A stretch of 64,000 nucleotides of DNA, from the NCBI GenBank assembly GCA_004369045.1, contig ML213507.1:859993-923992 (forward strand), read 5' to 3'. This document shows positions 10,606 through 23,247 of the stretch, in pieces; position 1 is the first letter of the stretch, and each line of letters starts with the position of its first letter. A program made the position numbers and the translations under genes. The notes under the pieces are model-generated. The model had not been told where the DNA came from. It searched no databases and saw only the letters and a list, made by a program, of their open reading frames with translations. Source of the stretch: Heliocybe sulcata (lineage: Eukaryota > Basidiomycota > Agaricomycetes > Gloeophyllales > Gloeophyllaceae).

Positions 10606-12266
10606 ATGTCCCTTTTCGTCCGGCGACCACCAACACCCTTTTCCCGCTCCAAGCGCCGCTACCACAGCACGCCCATTGCATGCGCCGGCGGAAGGCCCTC
10701 AAAAACGCTCACAGGCAGGTCAACACCAGGCAGGCGAAAATCTTTCGTGCAGACGGTCGAACCCAGTCTCGAGTTACCAGAGTTGGAATTATGGAGGGAG
10801 ACATTTCCGTACAGCGCTATGGGCCTGAAGGACAGGGTGTCGGTGAAGAACCCAGCGACTGCGGATAAGCTGGCGAAGAGCTTCGTCTACTGGAACTGGA
10901 ATAAGATGGATGAGAAGAAGGAGCCGTCGAATGTGAAGGAGTACGCTGAGGAATCAGAACAGCAGGAAGCTAATGCAGACCTGGAATCGGAACTAGAACC
11001 AGGTAACGGAAAGGGTAAAGTTATAATCGAGGCGTTCCCTGGTGAGTCGAAGTGGCTCGTGTCTCCATTCAACACGCTCATGCATATGCCTTCAGGCCCT
11101 GGGGCTCTCACGCGTGCACTGATGCGGCTGCCCGAAGAGCGCGTACGGAAGCTTATTGTGCTGGAGGACGACGAGCTGTACTATCCCTGGCTAAAAGTAT
11201 GTTCTCCTCGCGCTCTAAGACTCTTCTACTTATCTCCTCGTCTCAGCTCCTTGAAAAAGTCGACCCTCGCGTGCACGTCATCGACAAATCCGGCTACTCA
11301 TGGGAGACGTACGAAGTCATCGAAGAGCTTGGCCTGCTCGACGACGTCAAGAAGCAGCCCTGGGAGCAAGTGCACGACGACCTGCACTTCATCTCGCACA
11401 TACCCACGAACATCATGGGGGAGCAGCTCGTTTCCCAGTTTTTCCGGTGCATCCCCGACCAGCAGTGGCTGTACAAATTCGGACGCGTGCCCATGAGCAT
11501 TATCCTGGGCGCGCGGATGTGGAAGGTGTGTGGTCCCCTCGTATGGTACGCAATGATGTCCAACCCTAACCTCATCAGCGCATCTCCGCCGCCCCCGCCA
11601 CGCAAGACCGCTGCAAAGTGTCCGTCATTGCGGAGGCGACCTCCGCATTCGCCGCGTCGCTCCCGCCGTCCCGCCTCCTTCCCTACGAAGAACACTTTCA
11701 CCCGGCGTTTGTGAGGGAGAATCGCACCGGCAAGGAGAAACATCATGGTCCGCTCATCAGCATCAATACCCTGCCGCTCGCGCAACAGGTAAATTGTGTC
11801 TGCCTTAAGCATGGGCGTCAGCATAATTAAACCTATTTTCAGGTCATCGACACATATTCCTTGGAAAAATGGGACTTCTGCTTGAGACGTCTTTTTGTGC
11901 TAAAGCGCACCGCTATTGGCAAAGCAGTGGCGTAAGTCCCGCTTTGTCTTCTCGTCGCTGCCCTTTAGGATGCTTACTAAATTCAACGTAGCTCCCTAGC
12001 TCCCGGTGCGAACACCCTGATCAAGTACCTCTCTGATGAGAGCAGCTTACCCCCGAAAGAGCGGTTGGACCTCACTAAGGCCATCAACGAGATGACGGTC
12101 AGAGACTGGTCATTAGTCCTCAAAGCCTTCGAGAGATGGCCGTTCGCCCCGGAGGATCTATTGATCTCTGACGGGTTCAATGACGATAGGGACGATGGCA
12201 AAAGGTAAGTAGAATTTTACTTTTAAATCTTTGGTGTATGGTTCTGACTGCTCTGATAGGTTTTAG
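10606..12266 (+). CDS. Mitochondrial transcription factor B (rRNA adenine dimethylase family)
   Basis: Exons 10606-11041, 11096-11196, 11247-11525, 11579-11788, 11843-11931, 11992-12204, 12260-12266 give 444 aa. The N-terminus (MSLFVRRPPTPFSRSKRRYH) is basic and hydroxylated, a plausible mitochondrial presequence. The Rossmann core shows KVIIEAFPGPGALTRALMRL, equivalent to the family's E-x-x-PG-x-G-x-LT SAM-binding loop, with intron 1 inserted exactly in the Gly of this loop. LIVLEDDELYYPWLK follows as the second SAM contact. Fungal Mtf1/TFB1M-type proteins melt mitochondrial promoters with the phage-type RNA polymerase and/or dimethylate small-subunit rRNA. The sequence cannot tell which activity persists. 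Intron 1 is 54 nt and stop-free, so the unspliced message stays open. Confidence 0.85.
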
Positions 12267-12497
12267 GAGCCAATCGACCCTCGCGTCACCGCGCTAGGCT
12301 GAGCAAGCGTGGGCAAAGTACCTATCCACGGGCGTAAACTCTTCCCCGTCAACATGGCTGAAGTACAGAAGCGAGGTTGAGGGTGCACCACAATACGCTC
12401 ACGCGTTATAGAATACAATCGGCTAATAATAATATGAATGGCCCTATACCCAAACCAACAGATGATGAACTCCCTGCTCTCTTTCGACGGCTCTGCG

Positions 12498-15400
12498 TCA
12501 CGCCTCTACTGGCACTGGTGTCGCTTCCTCCGCATCTAGACTTAGACCCTCTGAAGCAGGCGAGAGCGGCCATTCGATCGGCTCTGGGGATCCGGTCTCG
12601 GTGATTTGCGTCTGCAAATATGCGTCAGAGGCTTGTAACCACTGATTAGACGGGTAGACAGGAACCTCTTCTAGCGTGTCTCCGTGACTCGGATCTGCGT
12701 CGTCAGCTTGTACTTCATCAACTGGGGTCTCGCCATCCATGGTCGCATCGGTCAATTGGGAGTCAACGGCGTCAGTCTGCGCCTGGGTCTCTTCCTGGGT
12801 GGTCTGCGTATCCTCTCTCTCCGTAGACTTCTTCTTGCGGCCACGTTTCTCGATCTTTTCGGATGCTGGAGCCGGTGGTAGACCGAACAGAGTAGTCTGT
12901 TTCTTCTCCTTGGGTTTGACCTTCGTCCCTGATGGCGTGTTGTTAGTGCAAGTTACGAGGGAAAAATCAAGCGGCAGGGAACTCACTCTTACTCGTGTCC
13001 GTCTCCGCGGCGTCGACTTTTTCGAAGAAGCTCTCGCTCTTGTGGAGAGACGAGTTCTGGGTTGAGTTGCGTGCGAACGGGTTTCGAGCAGCGGTTGCTG
13101 CGCTGGGCTTCTTAGCAAACGGATTAACCTCTTCCAATTCCAGAGTCCCTGTCAGCATTAATCACAACGACAGCAATCCAGCATGCACTCACTTGATTTA
13201 GGACCAGCAGCAGAGGCAGGGGCAGGCTCCACCAACGCCCGTCTCTTGGGAGCATTCTCGACCTCAGGAGACATGGCCTCCCTTTCATCGGGCTCGTCTT
13301 CTGAGCGCTTCCGTTTCCCAGCGGCCGGCAAATCGACCTGCGTCTCTTCGTCGTCGGTAACAATCGTAGAGGTCCTGTGGCTGTCATTCGCTTTTGCGGG
13401 AGCAAGACCGGGTCTCGCAATTGCGGGCGGAGGGCCGAAATCCTGGAAGGGGTTATGTCTCTTTGTCGACAACCGTTCTTCTGGAAGCCGAGGCGGAGGG
13501 ACTGGCTCCGAGTCATTCATCCACCGCTTGCGCTTTTCTCTGGCGCCTTCAAGCCGGTCGTCACTCATCCGATCCTCCTTCAGAGCCTCCATCTTCTCTC
13601 GTAGACCGACAAGATGGTAGAACCCCGCAACTTTGATCGCCATGTCGAAGGAAGGGATGTGGTGCAGCATTCCAGTTAGTTCCAGTGCACGCGGCAGTTT
13701 GTCATTCTTGCAAGCGTGCTGGATCAACTGGATGAGCTCCTTATCCAGAGCTAGTTCTCGCCGTGAGATTTCGTCGGAGGTGAGATCATCGCCTAGGGCA
13801 TCCCGCTTTATGTTCAGGAGCATAGACTCTCGTGCAATGCTGACAGGTGCCCGTCAGATAATGACATGTCGCAGATCGCTTGACTTACTGCTCTTCCAGA
13901 GGTCCTTCTTTGGGATCCTTTCTCCTGAACGGATACCTGAGCGGTAGTTCTTGGATAAGGGGTCTAGGGAACCCTGGGTATTCTTGCCGTCCCTGTCTCA
14001 AGCTTCAGGCTGGACAGACTTGTCAAAACGGACCTGTCCTTACCTTGAGGATTAAGCACATGATGCTATCCGCAGTAACGCCAACAGGCCAGTACGACTC
14101 ATCCTTGCCTTCTCGGCGTTCTAGCGTATTTGTATCCAGTGAGCGTACCCACGACGCCCGGAGTGGGATTCGGAAACGAGGCATGGTGTACAAAACACCT
14201 TTGGAGTCGTAGATGGCTGGAGCCTAATGAACTGTCAAGGGTAGTGCAATCGTGTCAAGTAGTATCTGAACTCACACCCTCCTGTGTAATACCGATCCAC
14301 TTTAAAGTGGAGCCCTTTGGGATGGGGAGCTTCTGCTTCTGCAGGACGCTGAACTCATCGAACTCCCACATGGTGCCGAGTAAGTTTTGCGAACCTAAGT
14401 AGAACTATGAGACGGAATTCACTTCCTTTTGCTACCGCTTACCGTCTATTGTCGTCGCCCCATCTCTTGTTACGACGAAAACGAACTCAGTGCCCGCAAC
14501 CATGGTCACAAAATCTCCGTCGAGGCCGATACTGATTCGCTCGATGCCACTTCCGGTGAGGAACGTGATTTCATGCTGGTTCGTGGCGACCACGACATTG
14601 CCATATCCCTGCAATTCGCCGTCGGACATGACGCGTTGAGACTTTGTCGCGCGGGGGCCGCCCGCCGACACTCCAATGGCCCTGACGTCCTTGGGGAGTT
14701 CGTACGTCCACTCGCCCTGGGAAGCCCAGGTGCCGTAAGGCTTGTACACGACATGTCCCAGGTGGTCGTTCTCCGATGGGCACGCGAAGAGCGCCCCTCG
14801 CTCCCCTAAAGCAAATTTGAGCGTGTGATATGGTTTCAACAGGGAAGGACTGACCGAGCGACGCCAGGTCATACTTGAAGTGGTCCGTAAAATGCATTCC
14901 TTTGCGAGCCGTCTTGTCGTGGAATTCCACGTTGACGATGTGGTGGGTGTCCTGATCCGTTGCCTCGATGACCCCAATCATGTTGTAGTCTGAAATATAC
15001 GGTATGAACGCATGGTGCATGCTGTGAGATATGGTTTCTTACCGAGATATCTCTTCTTGTTCGTCCAAGGTGTCGACCCCGGCTGAAATGCAGGTTGCGC
15101 TTTTGTGACGCTCACTAGGGAAGAAAGTTCAGAGATGACGAGTGACGAAGAGTCATTTCTATTACCCATCTCCTTGACAAGACCATCCTTTCTGCTCCTT
15201 TGCTCCTCCGGTTCGTCCTGCAAACCGTCGCCAATGTCGTCCAAGATCCAATCATCATTGTCAAGGTCGACCTCAGGCTCTGGCTCAGCACCGTCCTTGC
15301 CCTTGTTATCATCCACAGCATCATCATCGAATAAGGAGGGGGCTGCCTTCCTCTGCATCGGGACTGTCGTTACGGACGTAGCACCAGAACGCTTCACTGG

Positions 15401-16734
15401 ATCTGGTGCAGACGGAGGAATCGGTTGGGGCCATCGTGTCAGGATACCCTCGCTGTCAGTCCATGCGAGCAGGTTCTGGGTTGGCGACCAAGCCAGCTGT
15501 GTCACGGTTGCGTTCGGTGACGGTGGATGCCTGGCGAGAAGTTAGAAGAGCAAAGAACCTGAGCTGCAGTCTTACGGACTTGTAAAGCACCCTTCTGTTC
15601 TGCGTTGACCAGATGAATATCCCTGCTTGTGACGATGATGCAAGATACAGCCCGTTTGCAGAGAGTGCTAATGCTGTAACGTCTCCTAGCATTGAATCGT
15701 CAGAGAACGTGGACGACTTTGCCCATGTGCTACGGGAGATGGTGACAATTTCTGCAATGATACAGCTTCAGCCATATCCCACCTACCCTGCCAAAGAAAC
15801 ATACCGTGTGTACGAGTGGCGGCATAGAAGTACTGTCCTGATGTGTGCCAAATTACCGAGCAGTCATGCGCGAATTCCGGTGATCTGCGCAGTCATTAGC
15901 ATATTGGTTAGATGACTAGGATATTGAAGGCGACGGACTCGGGATCTGAGACAGCGGGTATGACACCCTCGATGATTTTCTCTTGCTTTGGCTCATCCTC
16001 AGACACATCCCATACAATGACCTTCCCATCAGCTCCAGACGTAGTCTACAGACTGGTCATTTGGCATGTCTTAGCGACGTCAATGAGGGCACGTACCAGT
16101 AATGACCCGGACGGGTGCCATGTAATTCTCCGTACACACTTGATATGCCCTGACAGCAATGAGATCTTGAGGGGATCTTCCAGATCAATCAACTTGACAT
16201 CCAATTCCCTAGAGCAGACTTGAATCCTGAAGGGCAGAATTTATACAATGATAACTCACTCCGAGGATACTGCAACCCGTTTGCCCTTGGGATCAATGGC
16301 CAAGGAACGGATAGCCGCTCCGTTTCCACTGGTAACAAGGCCCTCCATCACGGTCTCATCTTTGAGATATCGCCGAACCTCAGTGTCTTCACTTCCCGAC
16401 AGCCAGCAATCCTCCTATCGGAAACCAAGGACGTTAGGGCATATAACGATCGTCGCTGGTCCGAGTTTGCCATGCGTACCCCAACCGCAATCGCTGTTAT
16501 GCTCTCGCCAGCTTCAACTGCTATACCCGGCTCCTGGTCTGCCCCTTCTTTCGTATTCCAGACGCGCACGAGCGTGTCGTTGCCACCAGTATAGGCCAAC
16601 CTGCGGCGGGTCAATCACATTCGATATCGCGACCATCGTTTGCTGAGTGTCACTCACGAGCCATCTCTGGAGAACGCGAGGTAGGTCGTGCCCGGACCGT
16701 GAGCTGAGTTCTGCAAGACTTTGCTGCTGGACAT
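12498..16734 (-). CDS. CTF4: Ctf4/Mcl1/AND-1, replisome scaffold
   Basis: Seventeen exons (16734-16658, 16600-16480, 16414-16260, 16208-16097, 16045-15939, 15884-15805, 15751-15580, 15530-15166, 15114-15043, 14989-14855, 14805-14443, 14394-14276, 14223-14044, 13992-13889, 13839-13193, 13148-12987, 12928-12498) join to 1133 aa. Ctf4 links the CMG helicase to DNA polymerase alpha and other replisome clients. The N-terminal third is a WD40 propeller ([37 protein letters not shown]). An acidic linker leads to the SepB/trimerising propeller ([51 protein letters not shown]) and the helical bundle ([20 protein letters not shown]). The C-terminal tail is Ser/Pro-rich with a KKQTTLFGL motif at residues 999-1007. 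Two donors are the uncommon GTCCGT. Confidence 0.93.
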
Positions 16735-17395
16735 GCTAGCGTTGACTGAGTGCTGAACGCGTGAACGAAGACGCGTGAGGTCAGACGCGTCGCGCTAAAC
16801 GCGGGGTGTAACGCTCCGTCACGAGTCACGTTCGGTTGACCACCCGAAGAAGCGTGAAAGAAAATCACGTATGTTTTCTGTTCCTTGCTAGCCTCCTAAA
16901 CTGTCTCGGAAGACTCTCAGATGCTCATCAATTAGTCTTGGTGGCAAGCGGTCTGCATTCTATGATGTAACAGTACTCGCGTCTCAACACCACTTCTTGC
17001 CAGCCTTCTGCAAATATTATGCAGTACGGACACAAACGGGAAAATCAGGTGGACTCGGACAGTGAAATAGCCAGCCTGTTACGGCAGATACTTCGTGGCA
17101 ACCGCATCTCGTGAAGCTCTGAAGTCTGGGAACAGTTATTGCTCGCGTCAAGTAGTTTGAAACGCCGGCTTGGAAGATGTGGATATGGCTCTCACGTTTT
17201 GATGGGGCATCTATCTCAACTCCTCCGTAGCGGGCTTCTCGGCTACACCAGCCAATCATATGCGAGCTCCCCATTGAGCATAATCAGGTCAAGAAATTGA
17301 AGAAGCGGCTCATCGGCTCAGCACTAGATCGATGGACGTACACGCGTATCACGCTCATGAGCCCGTTGCTTGTCTCCAGTACCAGGGTGCGAGCC
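16735..17395. other. Divergent intergenic region between CTF4 and the desaturase gene
   Basis: About 660 bp between divergently transcribed genes. No coding or RNA feature is seen. The start codons face away from each other, so it probably carries both promoters. Confidence 0.5.
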
Positions 17396-19286
17396 ATGCT
17401 GAGGACACTCTTCGCTGACGGGCCAGAGTACCTTGAGCGCAAGAAGCGGCCCTTTGCACCACCGAAGGTAGGCAGTTGGAGGATGCAAGCATGGCATTCG
17501 AGCTAACTTGCCGTTAGATCAGCCTCGCGGAGGTCCATGCTGCTATTCCTCCTCATCTTCGCCAGCGATCCACTTTGAAAGGACTCTACTATGTCTCGAG
17601 GGACGTCTTCTTCGGCGTCCTGTTCTACACTCTCGCGCTGTATATCGACCCAGCCGCCGACTACGTCTCCGCGACCTTAGGCCATGGCTCCACGTTCTCT
17701 GCCAGTCTAAAAGCAGCTTTCTGGCTGAGCTATTGGTTCTGGCAAGGAGTATTGTTTACCGGGTTCTGGTGCCTGGGTATCTTTTCCACTTGTCAGGCGA
17801 TCTGACTCGGGCTAAGATATATATCATCAGCTCATGAAGCGGGCCATGATACAATGTCTCCGCACAAGTCCGTTAACCAGATCATCGGCTACTCACTGCA
17901 TACGGTACGTATCACCTCAGAATCATCCCTCAACTCATACTCTATCCTGCACGCAGTTCCTCCTTGTGCCTTACTACTCCTGGCGCTCCACCCACCGCTC
18001 TCATCACGTTCGTACATTTCCTTTTAGCCCTCCCCCATGCAGAGGCATCAAGCTTCCAACTTCCGTTTATTCGTCCCCCTTTCCTGTGGCTCTGACATGT
18101 CTCTCTCATTGAGCAGAAAGGAACTGCGTCGCTCGAGCGCGACGAGAACTATCTCCCCAGGACACGCTCCGACTACAACCTCCCTACCCTCTCCAGGGCT
18201 CGCCTAGCAGACTACCGCGAGGCTTTCGAGGATGCGCCTCTCTACATCCTACTTCGTATGCTCCTGATGCAGGCCGTGGGCTGGCACGCCTACCTCTTGT
18301 GGAACGCACTAGGTAATAAGAAGTACCCGCCGGGCACCAATGTGAGTGGATGACTGTCTTGGACGAGGTTCCCCTGCCGAATCCCGGTCTCTGCCGGACA
18401 GCACTTCAACCCGAGCTCTCCGCTATTCAAAGCGCACGAGCGACAGCAAATCATAGCCTCAAATATGGGCATCGCAGCCATGGCAGGTGCACTCGCTCTG
18501 TACGCCCATTCGCATGGTCTAGGAGCGTTCATCAAGTTGTACTTCATACCGTATCTGGTCAGTATCCTTCAGACCCTTGAACCAACAAGCGAATTGTCCG
18601 AGTAAACCCATATCATCTTCCCAGCTGGCGAACCACTGGGTCGTCTTTCTGACCTTTCTACAACATTCGGACCCGACTATCCCGCATTACCGCGGGCAGG
18701 CGTGGTCCTTCCTCCGAGGCTCCCTCGCAACCGTCGACCGGCCTCTGCTCGGATGGATTGGCAGGTTCTTCATGCATAATGTAACCCGCCCAGTTTTCCA
18801 TGTCTGTGGTTTCAGGTGATCCTGATGTACCTGGATGGTAGATCTCGCATGACCACATAGCGCACCACCTGTTCTCTAGGATTCCTTTCTGTGAGCCTTC
18901 ATCCGCGCGAGATATCAAAATGAGACGTGTTGATTGTCCCTCGGCAGACAACCAACCCGAAGTAACAAAGCAGCTTATACGCGTCCTCAAAGAGCATTAT
19001 AACTATGACTCCACCGTATGCAGTCCATTCTGGTCGGCTGTCCTAGGGTTGCTGATTCCCACTTATTTTCTCTCGTTGGCTCACACTTACTCGCACTGCA
19101 CACCCCGGACCCTTTCGGCAGAATACCTTCCGTGCCCTCTACCGCTCGTTCACTGAATGCTGCTTCATCGAAGATGAGGGTGACATCGTGTTCTACAAGA
19201 ACCAGGATGGCGTACCGCAGCGAGAGCTCAAGGAGGAAGACGAGGACGTGGATTCGGGGTTCGAGAGTAATGCTAGTGTTGATTAG
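17396..19286 (+). CDS. Delta-12 fatty acid (oleate) desaturase
   Basis: Exons 17396-17467, 17518-17776, 17831-17904, 17957-18007, 18117-18341, 18402-18557, 18625-18780, 18842-18890, 18948-19015, 19122-19286 give 424 aa. This ER-membrane di-iron enzyme converts oleate to linoleate on phospholipids. The three histidine boxes are HEAGH (112-116), HRSHH (148-152) and HDHIAHH (334-340). Hydrophobic segments lie between the boxes (FFGVLFYTLALYIDP, ALALYAHSHGLGAFIKLYF). The N-terminal GPEYLERKKRPFAPPKISL matches the fungal FAD2 pattern, which favours ATG 17396. An in-frame ATG at 17357 would add 13 residues. The C-terminal tail is acidic (KEEDEDVDSGFESNASVD). Delta-12 rather than omega-3 specificity is inferred from overall similarity and is not proven. 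Confidence 0.9.
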
Positions 19287-19456
19287 GATCTATATTGTAT
19301 GTGAATGTCGTGGTACATGACACATGTGGGTAATTGTGCTTTTCCAAAGATTATCTTTCTTAGAACTATCGATGATTTCTGCATTTTGCGTCATAATTTC
19401 CCAGCTGTCTGGCGTAATCATACCAGTACAATGAACAATGTCGTATCATAACGAGC

Positions 19457-22400
19457 CTAATCATGCACCTCTAGAGGCGATTCTTCCTCGTCCGTTAGAT
19501 CACTCTCCTCCCCCTCCTTGCTCTCCGCCAGCGCTGCCTTCCCCGCCTCATCTTCCATACTGCCTTCCGGTTCAGTCCTTCCATCCGCTTTCTCATTTTC
19601 ATCTTCACCAGTGACGAGAATGTCCTTGACTTTTGGGTCCTCCTTGCTCAGCACGCCCTCCTCACTCGAAAGCGGGGCACCAGAGACAAACGCCTCCGCG
19701 AGCGAGCCCACGGTCGAAAGCGCCATCTCCAGTACGGACTCCACGCGTTTGCGTAGGACCTCGTGCGTGCTTGTTACTGTCTGTACATCAAGGTTCCGAT
19801 CAGACCTTGTTCTGCGGCGCAGAGCAAAATGCAAATCTCGCGGCACGCACCATAGTGACAAGATTGATGCGAGCGTCCGCTTCGTCGAGGGTGACAAGAA
19901 GTGACGCGTCCCGGTCTCCGTCCTCACCCTCCTCATCGGGAGCTTGGCCTGATTCGTCCGGCATGTGGAGTTCGACGTCGCCGAAATGCGCCTCTAGGAA
20001 CATGGCCAACCGCTGGATCCGCGTCACATCCGTTTGTTCATTGTCGGCGTCTGCGTGAGGGTGCGCATGCCCATGCGAATGCGAGTGGGTGGTGACTGAA
20101 TGTAAAACGTGGTGAGACGGATAGAAACAAGGATGAAAGCAAAGAGGACATACGCTTCACCGATGCAGGACTCTTGTCAATGCCCGAGACAAGTGCCAGG
20201 GTCGAGTCCGCAATCATGTCGTTGCTGGCGCTCGAGTCCCACTCAAGGGTGAGCTCATGCTCGTTCGTATGCTTCACATCAACCACACCCATAACCTGCA
20301 GCACATCAGCTGCCGTCTCTACCGTTTATTAGATGTTACCCACCCGCATAGTAGGCACCCCATCCCTATCCAACCCCTCCTCCACCTTCCCAAACATTCC
20401 CTCCAAATGCCACCGGACAAGCTCCCATCCGACGCCCAGCGTCATCTTCTGCCTCTGCGTCACGACGCACGTCGACAAACCAGCAAAGTCGCGCAGGTCT
20501 CGTGGATCGAGGAGCGTGTACGAGTAGTCCTTCGAGACGAGCAGCCCGGAGAGCGTGTCGCCTGCTTGGGGCGGCTTCATCGCAAGCGCGCCGATGGCCT
20601 ACAAAGACGTCGTACGTGAAGGCGGTATTATGGCTTGCAAAGGCATAGACGCGTACCTTTGCGACTCTTTCCCCACGGAAGGTCAGCTCGACGGTTTCCA
20701 GATTTCGAGGGGTGTGGATCTTGACCTCCTCATCCCGGTCTTTGTACCTTGATTGCAAGGCAGCTCGCAACCGACCCATGTTGTTCACTTCGCCATGCAC
20801 GAGAACCTGTGGCAATTGTGAATCACAAGAAGACAATACGGGTTCTGTATTGGACGTACCACATGCTGGGCTTTGACCATCTCAATGAACTCTGAATTTT
20901 GCGAATAATCCACATGTGCGCTGAACGAAATCTCGTCCACTGACATCTTCCTCGGGATGGGATTGCCCTTCAACGAAGTGATCTCTGTCGGCTCAAGCAA
21001 TATATCCTATCAAATCCATCAGTACTGATATTCCGAAGAGAACTGACCAGCGACAGGCTATGCACAGGCACACCACATACAAAGACTCTCCCACAGAGAC
21101 AAACTTAAGACGCGCACAGGGATGGGGCAAATATATTCTTTATTCCACGACGAATGTACATGATGTCGTACGGTGGCCCGGCCATAGCCATATCGCCCAC
21201 TCACCCTAGCCAGTGTCCCCTCAATTGAGTACCCAGTGACGATCAGCCCGTTCCTCGGGTCCGGCGCCATGAGCTCCAGCAGTTCGCGGCTGGCGCCATT
21301 GTTCATGAAACCAGGGCTAGCGAGCACCACGCACGGAGGGCCCTCGGCGATCTTGCGCTCCCAACCTCGAGTCTGCGGCACATTGGAGATATGCCTATGA
21401 ATCGGGTAAGATCAAGACTGCACCATTTGGCTAAGGGACTCACTTGAAGACGAAGGGGTTGTCACGTTTGGCAAATCTCGACCGGATATTTGCGTTCATA
21501 GTATGGATGTAAGTTTGGTAGACAGCCATACACTTGCGAGCAAGATTGGATGCATAGTAAATAGGCACATTGTGTAGGTCCGGATGCTTCTTCCAGTATT
21601 CGTCCAAGACAAGCAAGAGTTCCTGAGCGCGGCCCAGTGCGAAGACAGGCATCAAGACATGACCACCCCGCCGGATAATCGAATGAACGAGTTCAGTAAA
21701 CCGAGCTTCTTTTGCATCTCTTGCTTCGAGAGTCTGCACGCCGAATGTACTTTCTACAATGAGTACGTCCGGCCGAATGGGAGGTAGTTCCGCTTTGACA
21801 AGGTGCCGGTCCTCTTCTCGAGAATAGTCGCCAGTGTACAATATTTTCAGGCCAGCAATGTCAATCAAGAACATGCATGCGCCTAGAACATGACCAGCGT
21901 GGTAGGACGTGAAGGAGATCCCGGGACAGACGTTGATTAATTGATGGGCAGACACCGGGATGATGGAGGCCAGCGACATGGTGACATCCATTGGAGAGAA
22001 TAAAGCATCGGATGAAGAGGAGCTGCGATCGCATAGGTCTTCACCCACATATTCACAAGTGACAGGCTTACCTCATTCGGACGAAGTCTTGCATCATGAA
22101 CTTGTGCACGGCTTTCGTGGGGTGGGTCATGTACACTTTTCCTTTACCGTCTCTGAAATTAGTCTGAAAAATAACTGAGTTACTGAGCGGTTCCGTAGTA
22201 GGACAGCGTAGATCAATACCTTTTCCATGATATACGTTAGGGCAGCTGCATGATCCATATGGAAACTGAGCCAGATGCTGAGCATGCACCCTTAAATAAT
22301 TCAGCCGCTTTCCACTTACTGGGTGATGAGGAGAGCATCAACTTCACTCCAATCAAGCTCGTCTATGAACGGGAGCGAAGCCATTCCACTGTGCCCCAAG

Positions 22401-22516
22401 TGCACGCCAGCATCACACACTACAGTCTTGCCCCGGTACTGCAGAACGCAGCATGAGCGACCAACCTCCTGGCCAGCGCCCAGCATTGTAATACTGAGAG
22501 TAGGAGTGTCGGCCAT
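19457..22516 (-). CDS. YSH1: Ysh1/CPSF73, pre-mRNA 3'-end endonuclease
   Basis: Eleven exons (22516-22320, 22265-22220, 22163-22072, 22022-21444, 21394-21205, 21006-20860, 20806-20657, 20598-20344, 20295-20154, 20095-19851, 19780-19457) give 788 aa, close to yeast Ysh1 (779). It is the metallo-beta-lactamase/beta-CASP nuclease that cleaves pre-mRNA before polyadenylation. The zinc-binding HFHMDH motif is at residues 66-71, with the first His codon split by intron 1. Other landmarks: FTSYHAGHVLGACMFLI, ILYTGDYSREEDRHL, PDVLIVESTFGVQ, the beta-CASP LASPGFMNNGASRELLELM, and FSAHVDYSQNSEFIE. The C-terminal domain carries a His-alternating insertion (residues 603-613) and a Glu-rich tail ending ESPLEVHD. 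Confidence 0.95.
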
Positions 22517-22652
22517 GGCGGTGTGGATGGAAGAGAGGAAGAAGCGTTCACCGTCAACAAGCGCTCGAATCACAGTTACGTAATACATGCAACTTTTGTG
22601 CATTTGATATTCAATATTCAACCCTCGCGGTTACCCTTCCGTTCTGCCGTTC

Positions 22653-22961
22653 ATGTCGAAAGGAACTAGAAAGCATGCAAAACCCGGTATCCTAACTCCT
22701 CAGAAGGCCTTTGCGCTGAAGGCGGCCAAGAAGGATAGACGAAGCAAGAAACTGACTCGAGAGCAGGCAGCGGAGGCTCGAATCCACCTTGACAGCCATG
22801 TTCAAGCGATTTATGGGGTACGTCGAATATAATGTGATTATGCTGGCGTGGCTCATTCATATGTTGCCTACTAGGTGAATGCGAAACCAAACGTTTCGGC
22901 CGCTCCGCGTTTGGCAGACGATTCGGTCCATATCTTGACTTCTGGCATTCAAGGTCTATAA
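22653..22961 (+). CDS. Small basic hypothetical protein, divergent partner of YSH1
   Basis: Two exons, 22653-22817 and 22875-22961, join in phase 0 to 83 aa (donor GTACGT, acceptor CTAG). The N-terminal half is strongly basic (MSKGTRKHAKPGILTPQKAF, then KAAKKDRRSKKLTREQAAEA), probably helical. The C-terminal half is neutral. No motif recognised. The ATG lies 136 bp from the oppositely oriented YSH1 ATG, so the two probably share a promoter. The basic composition suggests a nucleic-acid- or ribosome-associated role, but this is only inference. Confidence 0.55.
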
Positions 22962-23247
22962 CTTACGTCCCTCCGGAGTGATGGGAGCAATGTTCTGTTC
23001 AAGATGGATTAACATCGCATATGCATGCATTGATATCTACTATGATAACAGCGGTATCGTAAACTATCTAACTACACCCGGAAGCGTCCATCCTAAAGTT
23101 GATTCGGGAATAGCCAACCCAGTGATACAAGCGATTCCCAGAGCAGAATCGAAAAATACATAGGAGCGGAGACGATCACAGTACAGAGAATACTTATACT
23201 CTAGCAACGAAAACTCGAGAGCAGCGGTCATGATTTCAGCAACGTCT

